NCBI GenBank assembly: GCA_030683705.1
Contig: JAUXPP010000085.1
Span: 1-64,000 of the forward strand
Direction of reading: 5' to 3'
DNA length: 64,000 nt
From: Polaromonas sp.
Lineage (GTDB): Bacteria; Pseudomonadota; Gammaproteobacteria; Burkholderiales; Burkholderiaceae_C
The notes beneath the pieces are model-generated. The model saw nothing but the letters and a program-made list of their open reading frames with translations, made no database searches and was not told where the DNA came from. Shown one piece after another: positions 18,839 to 27,452 of this stretch (within the stretch, counting starts at the first letter, position 1; each line of letters begins with the position of its first letter). A program made the translations under genes and the position numbers.

Positions 18839-19456
18839 ATGAACCATCCCGCCTGTGTACTGATGCTGGCCGCTGCCCTGGCGGCCTTTCCGGCCGCGGC
18901 TGAAAAGGGCGACCGCGACAAACCGATGAACGCCGAGGCCGACGCGCTGCGTTATGACGACCTCAAGCAGACCAGCGTTTTCACCGGCAATGTGGTGATC
19001 ACCAAGGGCACCATCATCATCCGCGGCGCGCGGGTGGACGTGATGCAGGACGCCGAGGGTTACCAGACCGCCATCGTGATCGCGGCGCCCGACAAGCTGG
19101 CTTTCTACCGCAAGAAGCGCGACGGGGTGGACGAATTCATCGAGGGTGAAGGCGAACGCATCGAATACGACAGCCGCGCCGACACGGTCAAGTTCATCCG
19201 GCAGGCCGTGCTGCGCCGGTATGTGGGCGCCACGCTGGCCGACGAAACCACCGGCAACCTGATTGTTTACGACAACCCGACCGATGTGTTCACGGTCGAC
19301 AGCGGTGGCCAGAACCGCACCGCCGCCAATCCGTCCGGTCGCATCCGCGCGCTGCTGGCGCCGCGCAACCGGCCCGGCACGCCTGTTTCACCCCCGCCCT
19401 CCGGTCCGGCACCCACCCTGCGCCCCAGCACCACGCTGGGCGATGACAAAAAGTAA
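18839..19456 (+). CDS. lptA: Lipopolysaccharide transport periplasmic protein LptA
   Basis: A 205-residue periplasmic bridge protein of the Lpt machine that passes LPS from the inner to the outer membrane. The signal peptide is 'MNHPACVLMLAAALAAFPAAA'-like, and an OstA-type beta domain follows ('MNAEADALRYDDLKQTSVF', 'GNVVITKGTIIIRG'). The C-terminus is Pro-rich. ATG 18839 was preferred; GTG 18830 is in frame. lptB follows directly. The kdsC-lptC genes that often precede lptA are absent here; dsbA is upstream instead. Confidence 0.92.
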   Translation: MNHPACVLMLAAALAAFPAAAEKGDRDKPMNAEADALRYDDLKQTSVFTGNVVITKGTIIIRGARVDVMQDAEGYQTAIVIAAPDKLAFYRKKRDGVDEFIEGEGERIEYDSRADTVKFIRQAVLRRYVGATLADETTGNLIVYDNPTDVFTVDSGGQNRTAANPSGRIRALLAPRNRPGTPVSPPPSGPAPTLRPSTTLGDDKK

Positions 19457-19466
19457 ACCCGCCTCA

Positions 19467-20234
19467 ATGAATGTGCCCCCGGACACCGCCCCCGTCAGCC
19501 GCCTTGTTGCCAGCGGCCTGCAAAAATCCTACGGCAGCCGCAAGGTCGTCAAGGACGTCTCGCTAACCGTCCAGAAGGGCGAGGTCGTGGGGCTGCTCGG
19601 CCCCAACGGTGCGGGCAAGACCACCTCGTTTTACATGATCGTCGGGCTGGTGCGCGCCGATGCCGGCGAGATCACCATCGACGGCGAATCGATCGAGCAC
19701 ATGCCCATCCACAAGCGCTCGCGCCTGGGGCTGAGCTACCTGCCGCAGGAAGCCTCGATTTTCCGCAAGCTCACCGTCGAGCAGAATGTGCGCGCCGTGC
19801 TGGAGCTGCAGACCGACGACGCAGGCAAGCCGCTGGCGGCGGATGTGCTCAACGAGCGCCTCGACACCCTGCTGCAGGACCTGCGGGTGGATCATTTGCG
19901 CGACTCGCCGGCACCGGCGCTGTCCGGTGGTGAGCGCCGCCGCGTCGAGATCGCCCGGGCGCTGGCCACGCAGCCGCGTTTCATCCTGCTCGACGAACCG
20001 TTTGCCGGCATCGACCCGATCGCGGTGATCGAGATCCAGCGCATCATCGGTTTCCTGAAGTCGCGCGGCATCGGCGTGCTGATCACCGACCACAATGTGC
20101 GCGAAACACTCGGCATCTGCGACCACGCCTTCATCATCAGCGACGGCCAGGTGCTGGCCACCGGCACGCCGTCCGAAATCGTCAACAACGCCGATGTGCG
20201 CCGGGTCTACCTCGGTGAGCACTTCAAGATGTGA
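19467..20234 (+). CDS. lptB: LPS export ABC transporter ATP-binding protein LptB
   Basis: A 255-residue cytoplasmic ATPase that powers LPS extraction by LptFG. Walker A is 'GLLGPNGAGKTTS', the signature 'LSGGERRRVEIARAL', Walker B 'FILLDEPFAGIDPI', and the switch His is in 'ITDHNVRETL'. The start could be ATG 19467 or ATG 19443, the latter overlapping lptA by 14 bp. It lies in the conserved lptA-lptB-rpoN order. Confidence 0.97.
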   Translation: MNVPPDTAPVSRLVASGLQKSYGSRKVVKDVSLTVQKGEVVGLLGPNGAGKTTSFYMIVGLVRADAGEITIDGESIEHMPIHKRSRLGLSYLPQEASIFRKLTVEQNVRAVLELQTDDAGKPLAADVLNERLDTLLQDLRVDHLRDSPAPALSGGERRRVEIARALATQPRFILLDEPFAGIDPIAVIEIQRIIGFLKSRGIGVLITDHNVRETLGICDHAFIISDGQVLATGTPSEIVNNADVRRVYLGEHFKM

Positions 20235-20240
20235 TCATGG

Positions 20241-20460
20241 CTCCCCCCCGTCGGAGGCTCACTTCGTGTAGCCCCTTCCCCCCTCAAGGGGGCTGCGCCT
20301 GCGGCCCGGCAAAGCCGGTTCCGCGGCACACGCTGGCCAGAAGATTACGAGCACACGCCGGCCGCCGCGCCGGGCCGCCCCAAGCAAGGCCAGCCCCCTG
20401 CACCCATGAAAGGGGCAGAGAGGCTCCGCGTCCACACGCAGTGGGGAGCGTGGGGGCTCT
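20241..20460 (+). repeat. Composite G-rich intergenic repeat (lptB-rpoN gap)
   Basis: The gap is filled by a Comamonadaceae-type repeat. An inverted half ('aggctcacttcgtgtagccc', then 'cccctcaaggggg') is followed by a direct half ('gggccgccccaag...cacgcagtg...agcgtgggggctct') ending exactly at the rpoN start codon. Related sequence occurs at 32040-32177 and at the 5' end of uvrA. The rpoN ribosome-binding site, if any, must lie in the repeat. Confidence 0.8.
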
Positions 20461-21987
20461 ATGAAGCAGGGGTTGTCTCTTCGCGTCTCGCAGCACCTGG
20501 CGCTGACGCCGCAGCTGCAGCAGTCGATCCGCCTGCTGCAGTTGTCGACGCTAGAGCTGAGCCAGGAGGTCGAGCAGATGCTCGACGAGAACCCGTTTCT
20601 GGAAGTGGCCGAGGACGCCGCGCCGCGTGAGGATTTCGGCCTGGGCCAGACCGACACGCCGGTGAGCCAGGAAACCCGCGAGTTCGAGTCCACCACGGAC
20701 GGGGCCGGCAGCGACAGCAGCGCCGCCAGCACCAGCGAAACCGAGCCCAGCAGCGAAGCCAAGCTCGAGGAAAGCTGGGAAGGTGATGGCAGCGTGGAGA
20801 CCGCGCCCGACGACAACGAATGGGGCGGTGACGCCACGCCGCGCAAGAACAACAACGACGACAGCGATGTCGACGCGACCGAGCTGGCGCGCAGCCAGGA
20901 GTCGCTGCAGGAGCATTTGCACCGGCAGGCGCTGTCCTTGCGGCTGTCGCCCGAAGGCAAGGCCGCCCTGCACTTCCTGATCGAGTCGCTCAATGACGAC
21001 GGTTACCTCGAAGACAGCCTGGCATCGCTGGCCGCGGGCCTGGCCGGCGACGACCTCGAGCAACTCGAAGCGGTGGAACACGAGTTCGCGGTGGCGCTCA
21101 AGCTGCTGCACCACATGGAGCCGGCCGGCGTGGGCGCGCGCAACCTGGCCGAGTGCCTGAGCCTGCAGCTGCTCGATTGCCGCAATTGCGACGAGACCCG
21201 CGCCGCCATCGCCATGTGCCAGCAACCAATGGAGCTGCTGGCCAAGCGCGACGTCAAGCGGCTGGCGCAGCTCTGCGGTTATCCCGATTCGGTGATCAAG
21301 GGCGCGATCGCGCTGATCGGCCGGCTCGACCCCAAGCCGGGCCGGCGTTTTGTCAATGTCGAGCGCAACCTGGTGGTGCCCGACGTGCTGGTGGTCAAGT
21401 CCGGCCGCGGCTTCAAGGTTTCGCTCAACAGCGACGTGATGCCGCGCCTGCGCGTGCACGACATTTACGCCAACGCGCTCAAGCAGAACAAGGGCCAGGG
21501 CGGCGCGGCGCTGCAGCAGCGGCTGCAGGAAGCGCGCTGGTTCATCAAGAACATCCAGCAGCGCTTCGACACCATCCTGCGCGTCAGCAGCGCGATTGTC
21601 GAGCGCCAGAAAAATTTCTTCACCCATGGCGAGCTGGCCATGCGTCCGCTGGTGCTGCGCGAAATCGCCGACGAGCTGGGCCTGCACGAATCGACGATCT
21701 CGCGCGTGACCACGGCCAAGTACATGAGCACGCCCTTCGGCACCTTCGAGCTCAAGTACTTCTTCGGCTCGGCGCTGGGCACCGAGACCGGTGGCAATGC
21801 GTCCAGCACCGCGGTGCGCGCGCTGATCAAGCAGTTTGTCGCCTCCGAGAGCCTGAAAAAGCCGCTCAGCGACAACCAGATCTCCGAAATGCTGAAAGAG
21901 CAGGGCATCGAGTGCGCGCGCCGCACCGTCGCCAAATACCGCGAGGCTTTGCGCATTGCGCCGGCCAACCTGCGCAAATCTTTATGA
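20461..21987 (+). CDS. rpoN: RNA polymerase sigma-54 factor
   Basis: A 508-residue alternative sigma factor for enhancer-dependent promoters. The Gln/Leu-rich activator region I is 'SLRVSQHLALTPQLQQSIRL', an acidic region II spans about residues 60-135, and the core-binding region precedes the DNA-binding part with a helix-turn-helix ('DELGLHESTISRVTTAKYM') and the RpoN box 'ARRTVAKYREAL' near the C-terminus. It follows lptAB, a conserved order. Its stop overlaps the next gene's ATG (ATGA). Confidence 0.98.
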   Translation: MKQGLSLRVSQHLALTPQLQQSIRLLQLSTLELSQEVEQMLDENPFLEVAEDAAPREDFGLGQTDTPVSQETREFESTTDGAGSDSSAASTSETEPSSEAKLEESWEGDGSVETAPDDNEWGGDATPRKNNNDDSDVDATELARSQESLQEHLHRQALSLRLSPEGKAALHFLIESLNDDGYLEDSLASLAAGLAGDDLEQLEAVEHEFAVALKLLHHMEPAGVGARNLAECLSLQLLDCRNCDETRAAIAMCQQPMELLAKRDVKRLAQLCGYPDSVIKGAIALIGRLDPKPGRRFVNVERNLVVPDVLVVKSGRGFKVSLNSDVMPRLRVHDIYANALKQNKGQGGAALQQRLQEARWFIKNIQQRFDTILRVSSAIVERQKNFFTHGELAMRPLVLREIADELGLHESTISRVTTAKYMSTPFGTFELKYFFGSALGTETGGNASSTAVRALIKQFVASESLKKPLSDNQISEMLKEQGIECARRTVAKYREALRIAPANLRKSL

Positions 21988-23360
21988 ATCAACTTCAACT
22001 TTTTCTCCCCTGCGCCGCCGGCGTCGAGGAACTGCTGGCCGCCGAGGTCAAATACATCACCGGCAGCAGCGGCAAGGCCTGGCGCGCCGGTGTGCAGGTG
22101 GCCGGCTCCTGGCGCGATGCGCTGCAGCTGAATCTGCACAGCCGGCTCGCTCAGCGCGTGCTGATCGAGCTGCAGCACAACAGCTACCGCAGCGAACAGG
22201 ACCTGTACAACGCGGCCGCGGCCGTGGCTTGGGAGATCTGGTTCACGCCCAAGCAGACCTTCAAGGTCGAGATCACCGCGCAGCACAGCCCGCTGACCAG
22301 CCTGAACTTCGCTGCGCTGAAAATCAAGGACGCGATCGCCGACCGCTTCCGCGACAAATACGATGTGCGCCCCGACGTCGACACGCGCTGGCCCGATGTG
22401 CGCATCTACGCGCACCTGACGACCGACACGGTGACGCTGTACATCGACACCTCGGGCGAGCCGCTGTTCAAGCGCGGCTGGCGCGAAGACAGGGGCGACG
22501 CACCACTCAAGGAAACCCTGGCCGCCGCCATGCTGGCCGCCAGCGGCTGGAGCGGCGAGAACGGCCTGTGCAAACAGGGTGTGCCGCTGTACGACCCGTG
22601 CTGCGGCTCCGGCACCATCGTGATCGAGGCGGCGCAGGTGTCACGCAACATCGCCGCCGGCATGGGCCGGCGTTTTGCGTTCGAGAAATTCGTGCCCTTC
22701 CAGTCGCATGTCTGGGAAGGTTTGCTGGACCAGGCCGAAGCCGCGATCACGCCGCCCACCGCGCCGGTGTTCGGCAGCGATGTGTCTTTCCGCATGGTCG
22801 ACTTCGCGCAGCGCAATGCCGAACGCGCCGGTGTGGCCGAAGTGGTGCAGTTGCGCGGCGGCGATGCCTTGCAGCGCATGCCGCCTGCGCCCTCGGGCGT
22901 GATGCTGGTCAATCCGCCCTATGGCGAACGTATCGACGTGGCCGGCGTCGCCGGCATTCCCTCGGTGCAGGGCCGCGACCAGCGCCGTGCCACGCAATTC
23001 CAGGGCGAGGCGATCGACGAATTCGGCCAGCCGCTGGCGCGCGATACCGGTGATGGGCGCGATGAGTCCGGCGACCTGCCTCGGCGCGACCGCGGCGCCA
23101 ACCCCAGCCGGGAGCAGGCGGTGACCGACAGCGGCGAGCAGGTGGCGGACTTCTTCCCGCAACTGGCCAGCCACTGGAAGAAAAACTACGCCGGCTGGAC
23201 CGCCCATGTGCTGACGCCCGACATGAAGCTGCCGCAGAAGATGCGCCTGAAGGAATCGCGCCGCGTGCCGATGTGGAACGGCCCGATCGAATGCCGGCTG
23301 TTCCGCTTCGACATGGTAGCCGGTTCGGCGCGTGAGAAAAAACCCGCCGCCGCAACCTGA
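21984..23360 (+). CDS. rlmL: THUMP-domain 23S rRNA guanine-N2 methyltransferase (RlmL type)
   Basis: A 458-residue SAM-dependent RNA methyltransferase, like the N-terminal half of E. coli RlmKL, which methylates G2445 of 23S rRNA. A THUMP domain (about 45-160) precedes the Rossmann domain with 'YDPCCGSGTIVIEAAQ' and the catalytic 'LVNPPYGER'. Between NPPYGER and 'WKKNYAGWTAHVLTPD' lies an insert of about 70 hydrophilic residues rich in D, R, Q and G, longer than in typical family members. Start overlaps the rpoN stop by 4 bp; the PIN gene follows. Confidence 0.87.
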   Translation: MNQLQLFLPCAAGVEELLAAEVKYITGSSGKAWRAGVQVAGSWRDALQLNLHSRLAQRVLIELQHNSYRSEQDLYNAAAAVAWEIWFTPKQTFKVEITAQHSPLTSLNFAALKIKDAIADRFRDKYDVRPDVDTRWPDVRIYAHLTTDTVTLYIDTSGEPLFKRGWREDRGDAPLKETLAAAMLAASGWSGENGLCKQGVPLYDPCCGSGTIVIEAAQVSRNIAAGMGRRFAFEKFVPFQSHVWEGLLDQAEAAITPPTAPVFGSDVSFRMVDFAQRNAERAGVAEVVQLRGGDALQRMPPAPSGVMLVNPPYGERIDVAGVAGIPSVQGRDQRRATQFQGEAIDEFGQPLARDTGDGRDESGDLPRRDRGANPSREQAVTDSGEQVADFFPQLASHWKKNYAGWTAHVLTPDMKLPQKMRLKESRRVPMWNGPIECRLFRFDMVAGSAREKKPAAAT

Positions 23361-23370
23361 GCAGCACGCC

Positions 23371-23811
23371 ATGGAGACACAGCCGCAGGCCGGCGACCGC
23401 GTGGTGCTGGACACCAACATCGTGCTGGACCTGTTTGTGTTCAGGGATGCGGCTACCGTCCCGCTGTTGCAGGGGCTTCAGGACCGCACGCTCGACTGGA
23501 TCAGCACCCCGCCCATGCGCGACGAACTTCAACGTGTGCTGGCCTATCCGCAGATCGTCCCGCGCCTGGTGTTTTACAACTTGCAGGCCGGCGACGTGCT
23601 GGCCGCCTTCGACCGCCACGCGCGCATCGTGGACGCCGCCCCCAAGGCTGCCGTGACCTGCAGCGATGCCGACGACCAGATCTTCATCGACCTCGCCGTC
23701 ACCCACCAGGCCTGGCTGCTGAGCAAGGACCAGGCCGTACTTTCCATGCAGAAAAGGCTGCTGGCCCTTGGCGCGCGTGCGCAAGCAGCTATCAAAAACG
23801 TAGCGGTTTGA
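23371..23811 (+). CDS. PIN-domain protein, toxin-like, without visible antitoxin
   Basis: A 146-residue PIN-fold protein of the 'PIN family putative toxin' group. Catalytic acidic residues are visible in 'VVLDTNIVLDLFVF', in the central 'MRDELQRVLAYP' and in 'TCSDADDQIFIDLA'. Such proteins are metal-dependent RNases. No antitoxin gene is adjacent: the rRNA methyltransferase gene ends 10 bp upstream and a convergent gene follows. The last ~17 residues are encoded by a copy of the 53-bp repeat (23752-23804). ATG 23371 was chosen; GTG 23332 is an alternative. Confidence 0.85.
   Translation: METQPQAGDRVVLDTNIVLDLFVFRDAATVPLLQGLQDRTLDWISTPPMRDELQRVLAYPQIVPRLVFYNLQAGDVLAAFDRHARIVDAAPKAAVTCSDADDQIFIDLAVTHQAWLLSKDQAVLSMQKRLLALGARAQAAIKNVAV
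23752..23804 (+). repeat. 53-bp oriented repeat, copy 4 (inside the PIN gene 3' end)
   Basis: AAAGGCTGCTGGCCCTTGG...GTGCGCAAGCAGCTATCAAAAACGTAGC matches the repeat consensus and supplies the C-terminal codons of the PIN protein. Confidence 0.65.
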
Positions 23812-23814
23812 GCC

Positions 23815-25482
23815 TTATTCAGCAGCCGACGCGCGTTCGCCGGTGCTCGACACCTTGTCGTCGGGCTTGCTGACGGCAAAGCTGTGCGCGCTGGCCAGCG
23901 GCCAGTAGAGCTTGAAAACCTGGTGCTGGCTGTCCAGGTCGGTCAGCAGCGAGCCCTCCTTCACCCGCATCACCAGATTCGACAGCAGGCGCACCTCGGT
24001 GTCGTTGATGCGGCGCACGATGTGGTGGGCGCTCACGTCGTCGGTGTGGTGCAGCCCCGCGGCCTCCAGCAGTTCCTTGAGCGCCTTCAGCGTGCTCTGG
24101 TGGTAGCGCCAGACGCGCTCGGCCTTGTCGGGCACCACCAGCGCCTGCTGGCGCACGGGGTCCTGCGTGGTGACGCCGGTCGGGCAGTTGCCGGTGTGGC
24201 AGGTCTGGGCCTGGATGCAGCCCAGCGCAAACATGAAGGCGCGGCCCGAATTGCACCAGTCGGCGCCCAGCGCCATCATGCGGGTGATGTCGAAGGCGCT
24301 GATGACCTTGCCGGCGCAGCCGATGCTGATCCTGTCGCGCAGGCCCACGCCCAGCAGGGTGTTGTGCACCAGCAGCAGGCCTTCCTGCACCGGCGCGCCG
24401 ACATGGTCGGTGAACTCAAGCGGCGCGGCACCGGTGCCGCCCTCGGCGCCGTCGACCACGATGAAGTCGGGCGTGATGCCGGTTTCCAGCATGGCCTTGA
24501 CCATGGCAAACCATTCCCAGGGGTGGCCGATGCAGAACTTGAAGCCGGTCGGCTTGCCGCCCGACAATTCGCGCAGGCGTGCGATGAATTGCATCATCTC
24601 CACCGGCGTGGCAAACGCGCTGTGTGATGACGGCGACACGCAATCCTTGCCGATAGGCACACCGCGTGCGGCGGCAATCTCGGCCGTGACCTTGGCGCCC
24701 GGCAGGATGCCGCCGTGGCCGGGCTTGGCACCTTGGCTCAGCTTGAGCTCGATCAGTTTGACCTGCGGGTCGGCGGAAGCCGCCGCGAATTTTTCGGCGC
24801 TGAAGCTGCCGTCGTCATTGCGGCAGCCGAAGTAGCCCGAGCCGATCTCCCAGATCAGGTCGCCGCCGTGCACCCGGTGGTGCTGCGAAATCGAACCTTC
24901 GCCGGTGTCGTGCGCAAAGCCGCCTTTTTTTGCGCCGCCGTTGAGCGCCAGGATGGCATTGGCCGACAGCGCGCCGAAACTCATGGCCGAGATGTTGAAG
25001 ATGCTGGCGCTGTAGGGCTGGGCGCAGTCGGGACCGATGGTAATGCGGAAGTCATGCGAGGCAATATGGCTGGGCTGCACCGAGTGATTGATCCACTCGT
25101 AGCCGTGTTTGCTGACATCGAGCTGCGTGCCGAAGGGCCGGTTGTCCATCTCACCCTTGGCGCGCTGATACACCAGCGAACGCTGCGCGCGCGAAAACGG
25201 CACGGCCTCCGAGTCGCTTTCGATGAAGTACTGGCGCATTTCCGGGCGGATGAATTCCAGCAGAAAACGCAGGTGGCCAATCACCGGGTAGTTGCGCAGG
25301 ATGGAGCTCGGCGTCTGCCGCACGTCGCGGATGCCCAGGCCCAGCAGCAGCGCGCACAGCCCCAGAGCTATCCACCCGCTGCCGCCGGACAGCAAGCTCA
25401 GCCCGGCCAGCAGCACGCCCAGCAGGCACAGGCCCATGACGGCATAACGGACGGGAAACAGGGTGTTGAGTTTGTGCAGCAT
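23815..25482 (-). CDS. FMN-binding glutamate synthase-like protein
   Basis: A 555-residue protein related to the central and FMN domains of the large subunit of glutamate synthase, but lacking the glutaminase domain. Two N-terminal membrane helices (about 12-50) suggest inner-membrane attachment. The core has '[19 protein letters not shown]', the FMN-site segment '[16 protein letters not shown]' and the 3Fe-4S cysteines in '[16 protein letters not shown]'. The electron donor and acceptor are unknown; archaeal-type GltS activity or another redox role are both possible. Convergent with the PIN gene, 3 bp apart. Confidence 0.88.
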   Translation of the reverse strand: MLHKLNTLFPVRYAVMGLCLLGVLLAGLSLLSGGSGWIALGLCALLLGLGIRDVRQTPSSILRNYPVIGHLRFLLEFIRPEMRQYFIESDSEAVPFSRAQRSLVYQRAKGEMDNRPFGTQLDVSKHGYEWINHSVQPSHIASHDFRITIGPDCAQPYSASIFNISAMSFGALSANAILALNGGAKKGGFAHDTGEGSISQHHRVHGGDLIWEIGSGYFGCRNDDGSFSAEKFAAASADPQVKLIELKLSQGAKPGHGGILPGAKVTAEIAAARGVPIGKDCVSPSSHSAFATPVEMMQFIARLRELSGGKPTGFKFCIGHPWEWFAMVKAMLETGITPDFIVVDGAEGGTGAAPLEFTDHVGAPVQEGLLLVHNTLLGVGLRDRISIGCAGKVISAFDITRMMALGADWCNSGRAFMFALGCIQAQTCHTGNCPTGVTTQDPVRQQALVVPDKAERVWRYHQSTLKALKELLEAAGLHHTDDVSAHHIVRRINDTEVRLLSNLVMRVKEGSLLTDLDSQHQVFKLYWPLASAHSFAVSKPDDKVSSTGERASAAE

Positions 25483-25589
25483 GCGGGGCTTTCGGTCAGG
25501 CGGGTGGCGGCGGCTGGGCCGGCCGGCAGATACACTTTGGGCTTCCTCTGATCATAAGAGCCTCGCGAGACGCTCCACCTGTTTTTCCC

Positions 25590-26429
25590 ATGACGACCAC
25601 ACCCAACAACGACTCTCCTGCCACCCCCGATGCTTCCGCTCCGGAAGGCGGCTGGATGGAGATGGAAGACTTCGACGCGCTCGACGACATCCTCGACGAC
25701 CTGCGCACGCGTTACGACGAGACGCCGCAGTGGGAGTTCTGCGAGGGTTTCATGGCCGCCGTGATCTGTTCCCGCCGGCCCATCCCGGTTGACGAATATC
25801 TGTCGGTGCTGCTGGCGATTCCGGCCGAGGGTGAAACCTCCGACGAGGAAAGCGGCTCCTTCGCCAGCCCGAAACAGCGTGAGCGCTTCATCACGCTGTG
25901 GGACCGGCGCTGGAACGAGGTCATCACCGCGCTCGACGCGCGCGTGGACACGCTGGAAGACGATGCCTGTTACCACCCCGAGGTGATGGACGTGCGCAGC
26001 GCAGTCGCCGGCATGCCGCCGGCCGAGCAGGCCGCCTTCAAGGGCGAAGACCTGCCGGCTTTTGCGCAAGTGTGGGCGCTGGGCTTCATGTTCGCGGTCG
26101 AAAGCTGGCCCGAGGAATGGGCCGCACCGCGCGACAAGGATGCCGCCCAGTGGCTGGACGACGCGCTGCAGGCCGTGGTCGCGATGACCGAAGACGACAC
26201 CGGCAAGCCCGAAGTCTCGCCACTGAGCGAAGACGGCGCGCCCAGCACCAGCATCGCCCGCCTCAACGCGTTTGGTGATGCGATCTGGGCGGTCTATGAC
26301 CTGCGCGAACTGTGGAAAACCATGGGCCCCAAGATCGAGACGATTCGCAAGGAGGCCGAGCCGGGCCGCAATGATTTATGCCCGTGTGGCAGCGGGAAGA
26401 AGTACAAGAAGTGTCATGGGGCGGGGTGA
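25590..26429 (+). CDS. UPF0149/YecA-family protein with SEC-C zinc motif
   Basis: A 279-residue cytoplasmic protein. The UPF0149 domain covers about residues 25-215 ('[17 protein letters not shown]', '[18 protein letters not shown]'), and the C-terminus is a SEC-C zinc-binding motif '[17 protein letters not shown]' (C-x-C and C-H ligands), as in SecA. The role is unknown; YecA-type proteins have been linked to SecA and ribosome binding. Divergent from the glutamate-synthase-like gene. It borders the cassette region, which starts 47 bp after its stop. Confidence 0.9.
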   Translation: MTTTPNNDSPATPDASAPEGGWMEMEDFDALDDILDDLRTRYDETPQWEFCEGFMAAVICSRRPIPVDEYLSVLLAIPAEGETSDEESGSFASPKQRERFITLWDRRWNEVITALDARVDTLEDDACYHPEVMDVRSAVAGMPPAEQAAFKGEDLPAFAQVWALGFMFAVESWPEEWAAPRDKDAAQWLDDALQAVVAMTEDDTGKPEVSPLSEDGAPSTSIARLNAFGDAIWAVYDLRELWKTMGPKIETIRKEAEPGRNDLCPCGSGKKYKKCHGAG

Positions 26430-26475
26430 GGGTTGATTGGCCTGTCAGCTCGCACAGCCGGGACCAAGCAGGCAT

Positions 26476-26742
26476 TCACTTGCCACCGCTTCGCCTGAAT
26501 GGCCACGCGCCCAGAAGCAGCAAAGAACCTGCGCCAATCAGCAATTTGAGGCCTGCAGAATCGCTCTGCTCGCTGAGAAAGCCGGCAGCTGGACCCACGC
26601 GGGCACCGGTGGCTATATATTCTTCGCGATGCCGCTCAATGTCGCGGACTGTGCATCGTGATGGACAGCCGCATGTGCTGCACGACTCGACACGCACGCC
26701 ATTGCTCGATCCGCACGCCAAGCAGGACCACGCGTACTCCAT
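26476..26742 (-). CDS. Integron cassette 3: zinc-ribbon single-pass membrane protein
   Basis: An 88-residue protein of unknown function. A zinc-ribbon-like N-terminus (C-x-x-C near residues 7-10 and 'CSTCGCPSRC' after 13 residues) precedes a polar middle and one C-terminal membrane helix 'GLKLLIGAGSLLLLGAWPF' with a basic tail. ATG 26742 was chosen because it stands 3 nt after the R' box of attC B on the minus strand, the usual cassette geometry. No attC is recognisable between its stop and the UPF0149 gene, so this cassette is probably fixed or truncated. Confidence 0.72.
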   Translation of the reverse strand: MEYAWSCLACGSSNGVRVESCSTCGCPSRCTVRDIERHREEYIATGARVGPAAGFLSEQSDSAGLKLLIGAGSLLLLGAWPFRRSGGK

Positions 26743-26745
26743 AAG

Positions 26746-26856
26746 GGCTAACGTTGGAGGCAACCGGCCCGCGACGGCGTGGTGCCGGACGGCCAGAATG
26801 AAACGAGGCCCGAAGGCGGCATGCCGTCGCGGGTCAGGTTGATCGACAGACTAGGC
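26746..26856 (-). repeat. attC site B (integron recombination site)
   Basis: On the minus strand the site runs from GCCTAGT (degenerate R'', containing the TAG stop of the upstream cassette gene) to GTTAGCC (R'). Between them are 8-nt unpaired spacers, a 5-bp CAACC/GGTTG segment and an 11-bp perfect stem CCCGCGACGGC/GCCGTCGCGGG (26768-26778 with 26823-26833). The R boxes pair at only 4 of 7 positions, so the site may be weak. Confidence 0.75.
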
Positions 26857-27357
26857 AACACGGGTGGCAGATACACGAGGAACAAGCTCCTGCTGATAGC
26901 GCCGGGTAAACGGGACACCATTGAACGTATGCGTGCAGCACGGACATTGCGGAACCAAGGTGCCGGGACCGGCCGTTGGGTCAACAACCCGCAAGATCCC
27001 TTCAGTATCGACCTTAAGCCCACTGAAATAACTCGCCTCCCCGGTACGAACATATGGCTGTGCTGCATCTTCGTGCAGAGCAACTAGCCAAAAGATGGGC
27101 TCTCGCCGGTCAAGGCGCGCTATAGCTTCGCTGTAGATTTCATCCCATCTCCTACCCACGCGAGACATAAGGAAGCGGAACAGAGGCGTGTAGTCAAGTC
27201 CCCTGCGAACTCCCTTATGCATTCCAAGATCGCCACCATCGATCTCGCCGGTATTCACACTGCGACGAGACGCGCTGAAATCACCACCAAATCGGTGATG
27301 AACGCCTCGCGCAGTTGTATTGACCTTGCGGTATAGCGGGGACTTGGCCTTTAGCAT
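26851..27357 (-). CDS. Integron cassette 2: hypothetical protein
   Basis: A 168-residue soluble protein that I recognise only as a type seen in integron cassettes ('SPLYRKVNTTARGVHHRFGG' at the N-terminus). It is basic at the N-terminus, has 'PQCPCCTHTFNGVPFTRRYQ' near the end (a possible metal or redox Cys cluster), and lacks signal peptide or membrane helices. ATG 27357 lies 5 nt after the GTTAGGC R' box of attC A, and its TAG stop lies inside the R'' box of attC B: the gene exactly fills one cassette. Function unknown. Confidence 0.75.
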   Translation of the reverse strand: MLKAKSPLYRKVNTTARGVHHRFGGDFSASRRSVNTGEIDGGDLGMHKGVRRGLDYTPLFRFLMSRVGRRWDEIYSEAIARLDRREPIFWLVALHEDAAQPYVRTGEASYFSGLKVDTEGILRVVDPTAGPGTLVPQCPCCTHTFNGVPFTRRYQQELVPRVSATRVA

Positions 27358-27362
27358 CTGTT

Positions 27363-27452
27363 GCCTAACGTGAAGATGACCAGCGCCCAACGCAAGATGC
27401 GAGCGTAGCGAGCAAATGCGCTTGGGTGTCTGCGTCGATGGACATGTTATGC
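27363..27452 (-). repeat. attC site A (integron recombination site), well formed
   Basis: The 90-bp site reads from GCATAAC (R'') to GTTAGGC (R') on the minus strand; R boxes pair at 6 of 7. Six-nt unpaired central spacers (27370-27375, 27440-27445) follow. Then comes a long stem pairing 27376-27394 with 27417-27439, interrupted only by four extrahelical bases (27421, 27429, 27433, 27437), and a 22-nt variable terminal loop. This is the full architecture of the folded single-strand substrate of an integron integrase. Confidence 0.92.

Noticed and set aside
21153..21983. In-frame extension upstream of the THUMP methyltransferase
   Set aside because: It overlaps rpoN completely; the ATG at 21984 overlapping the rpoN stop and the conserved N-terminus fix the start.
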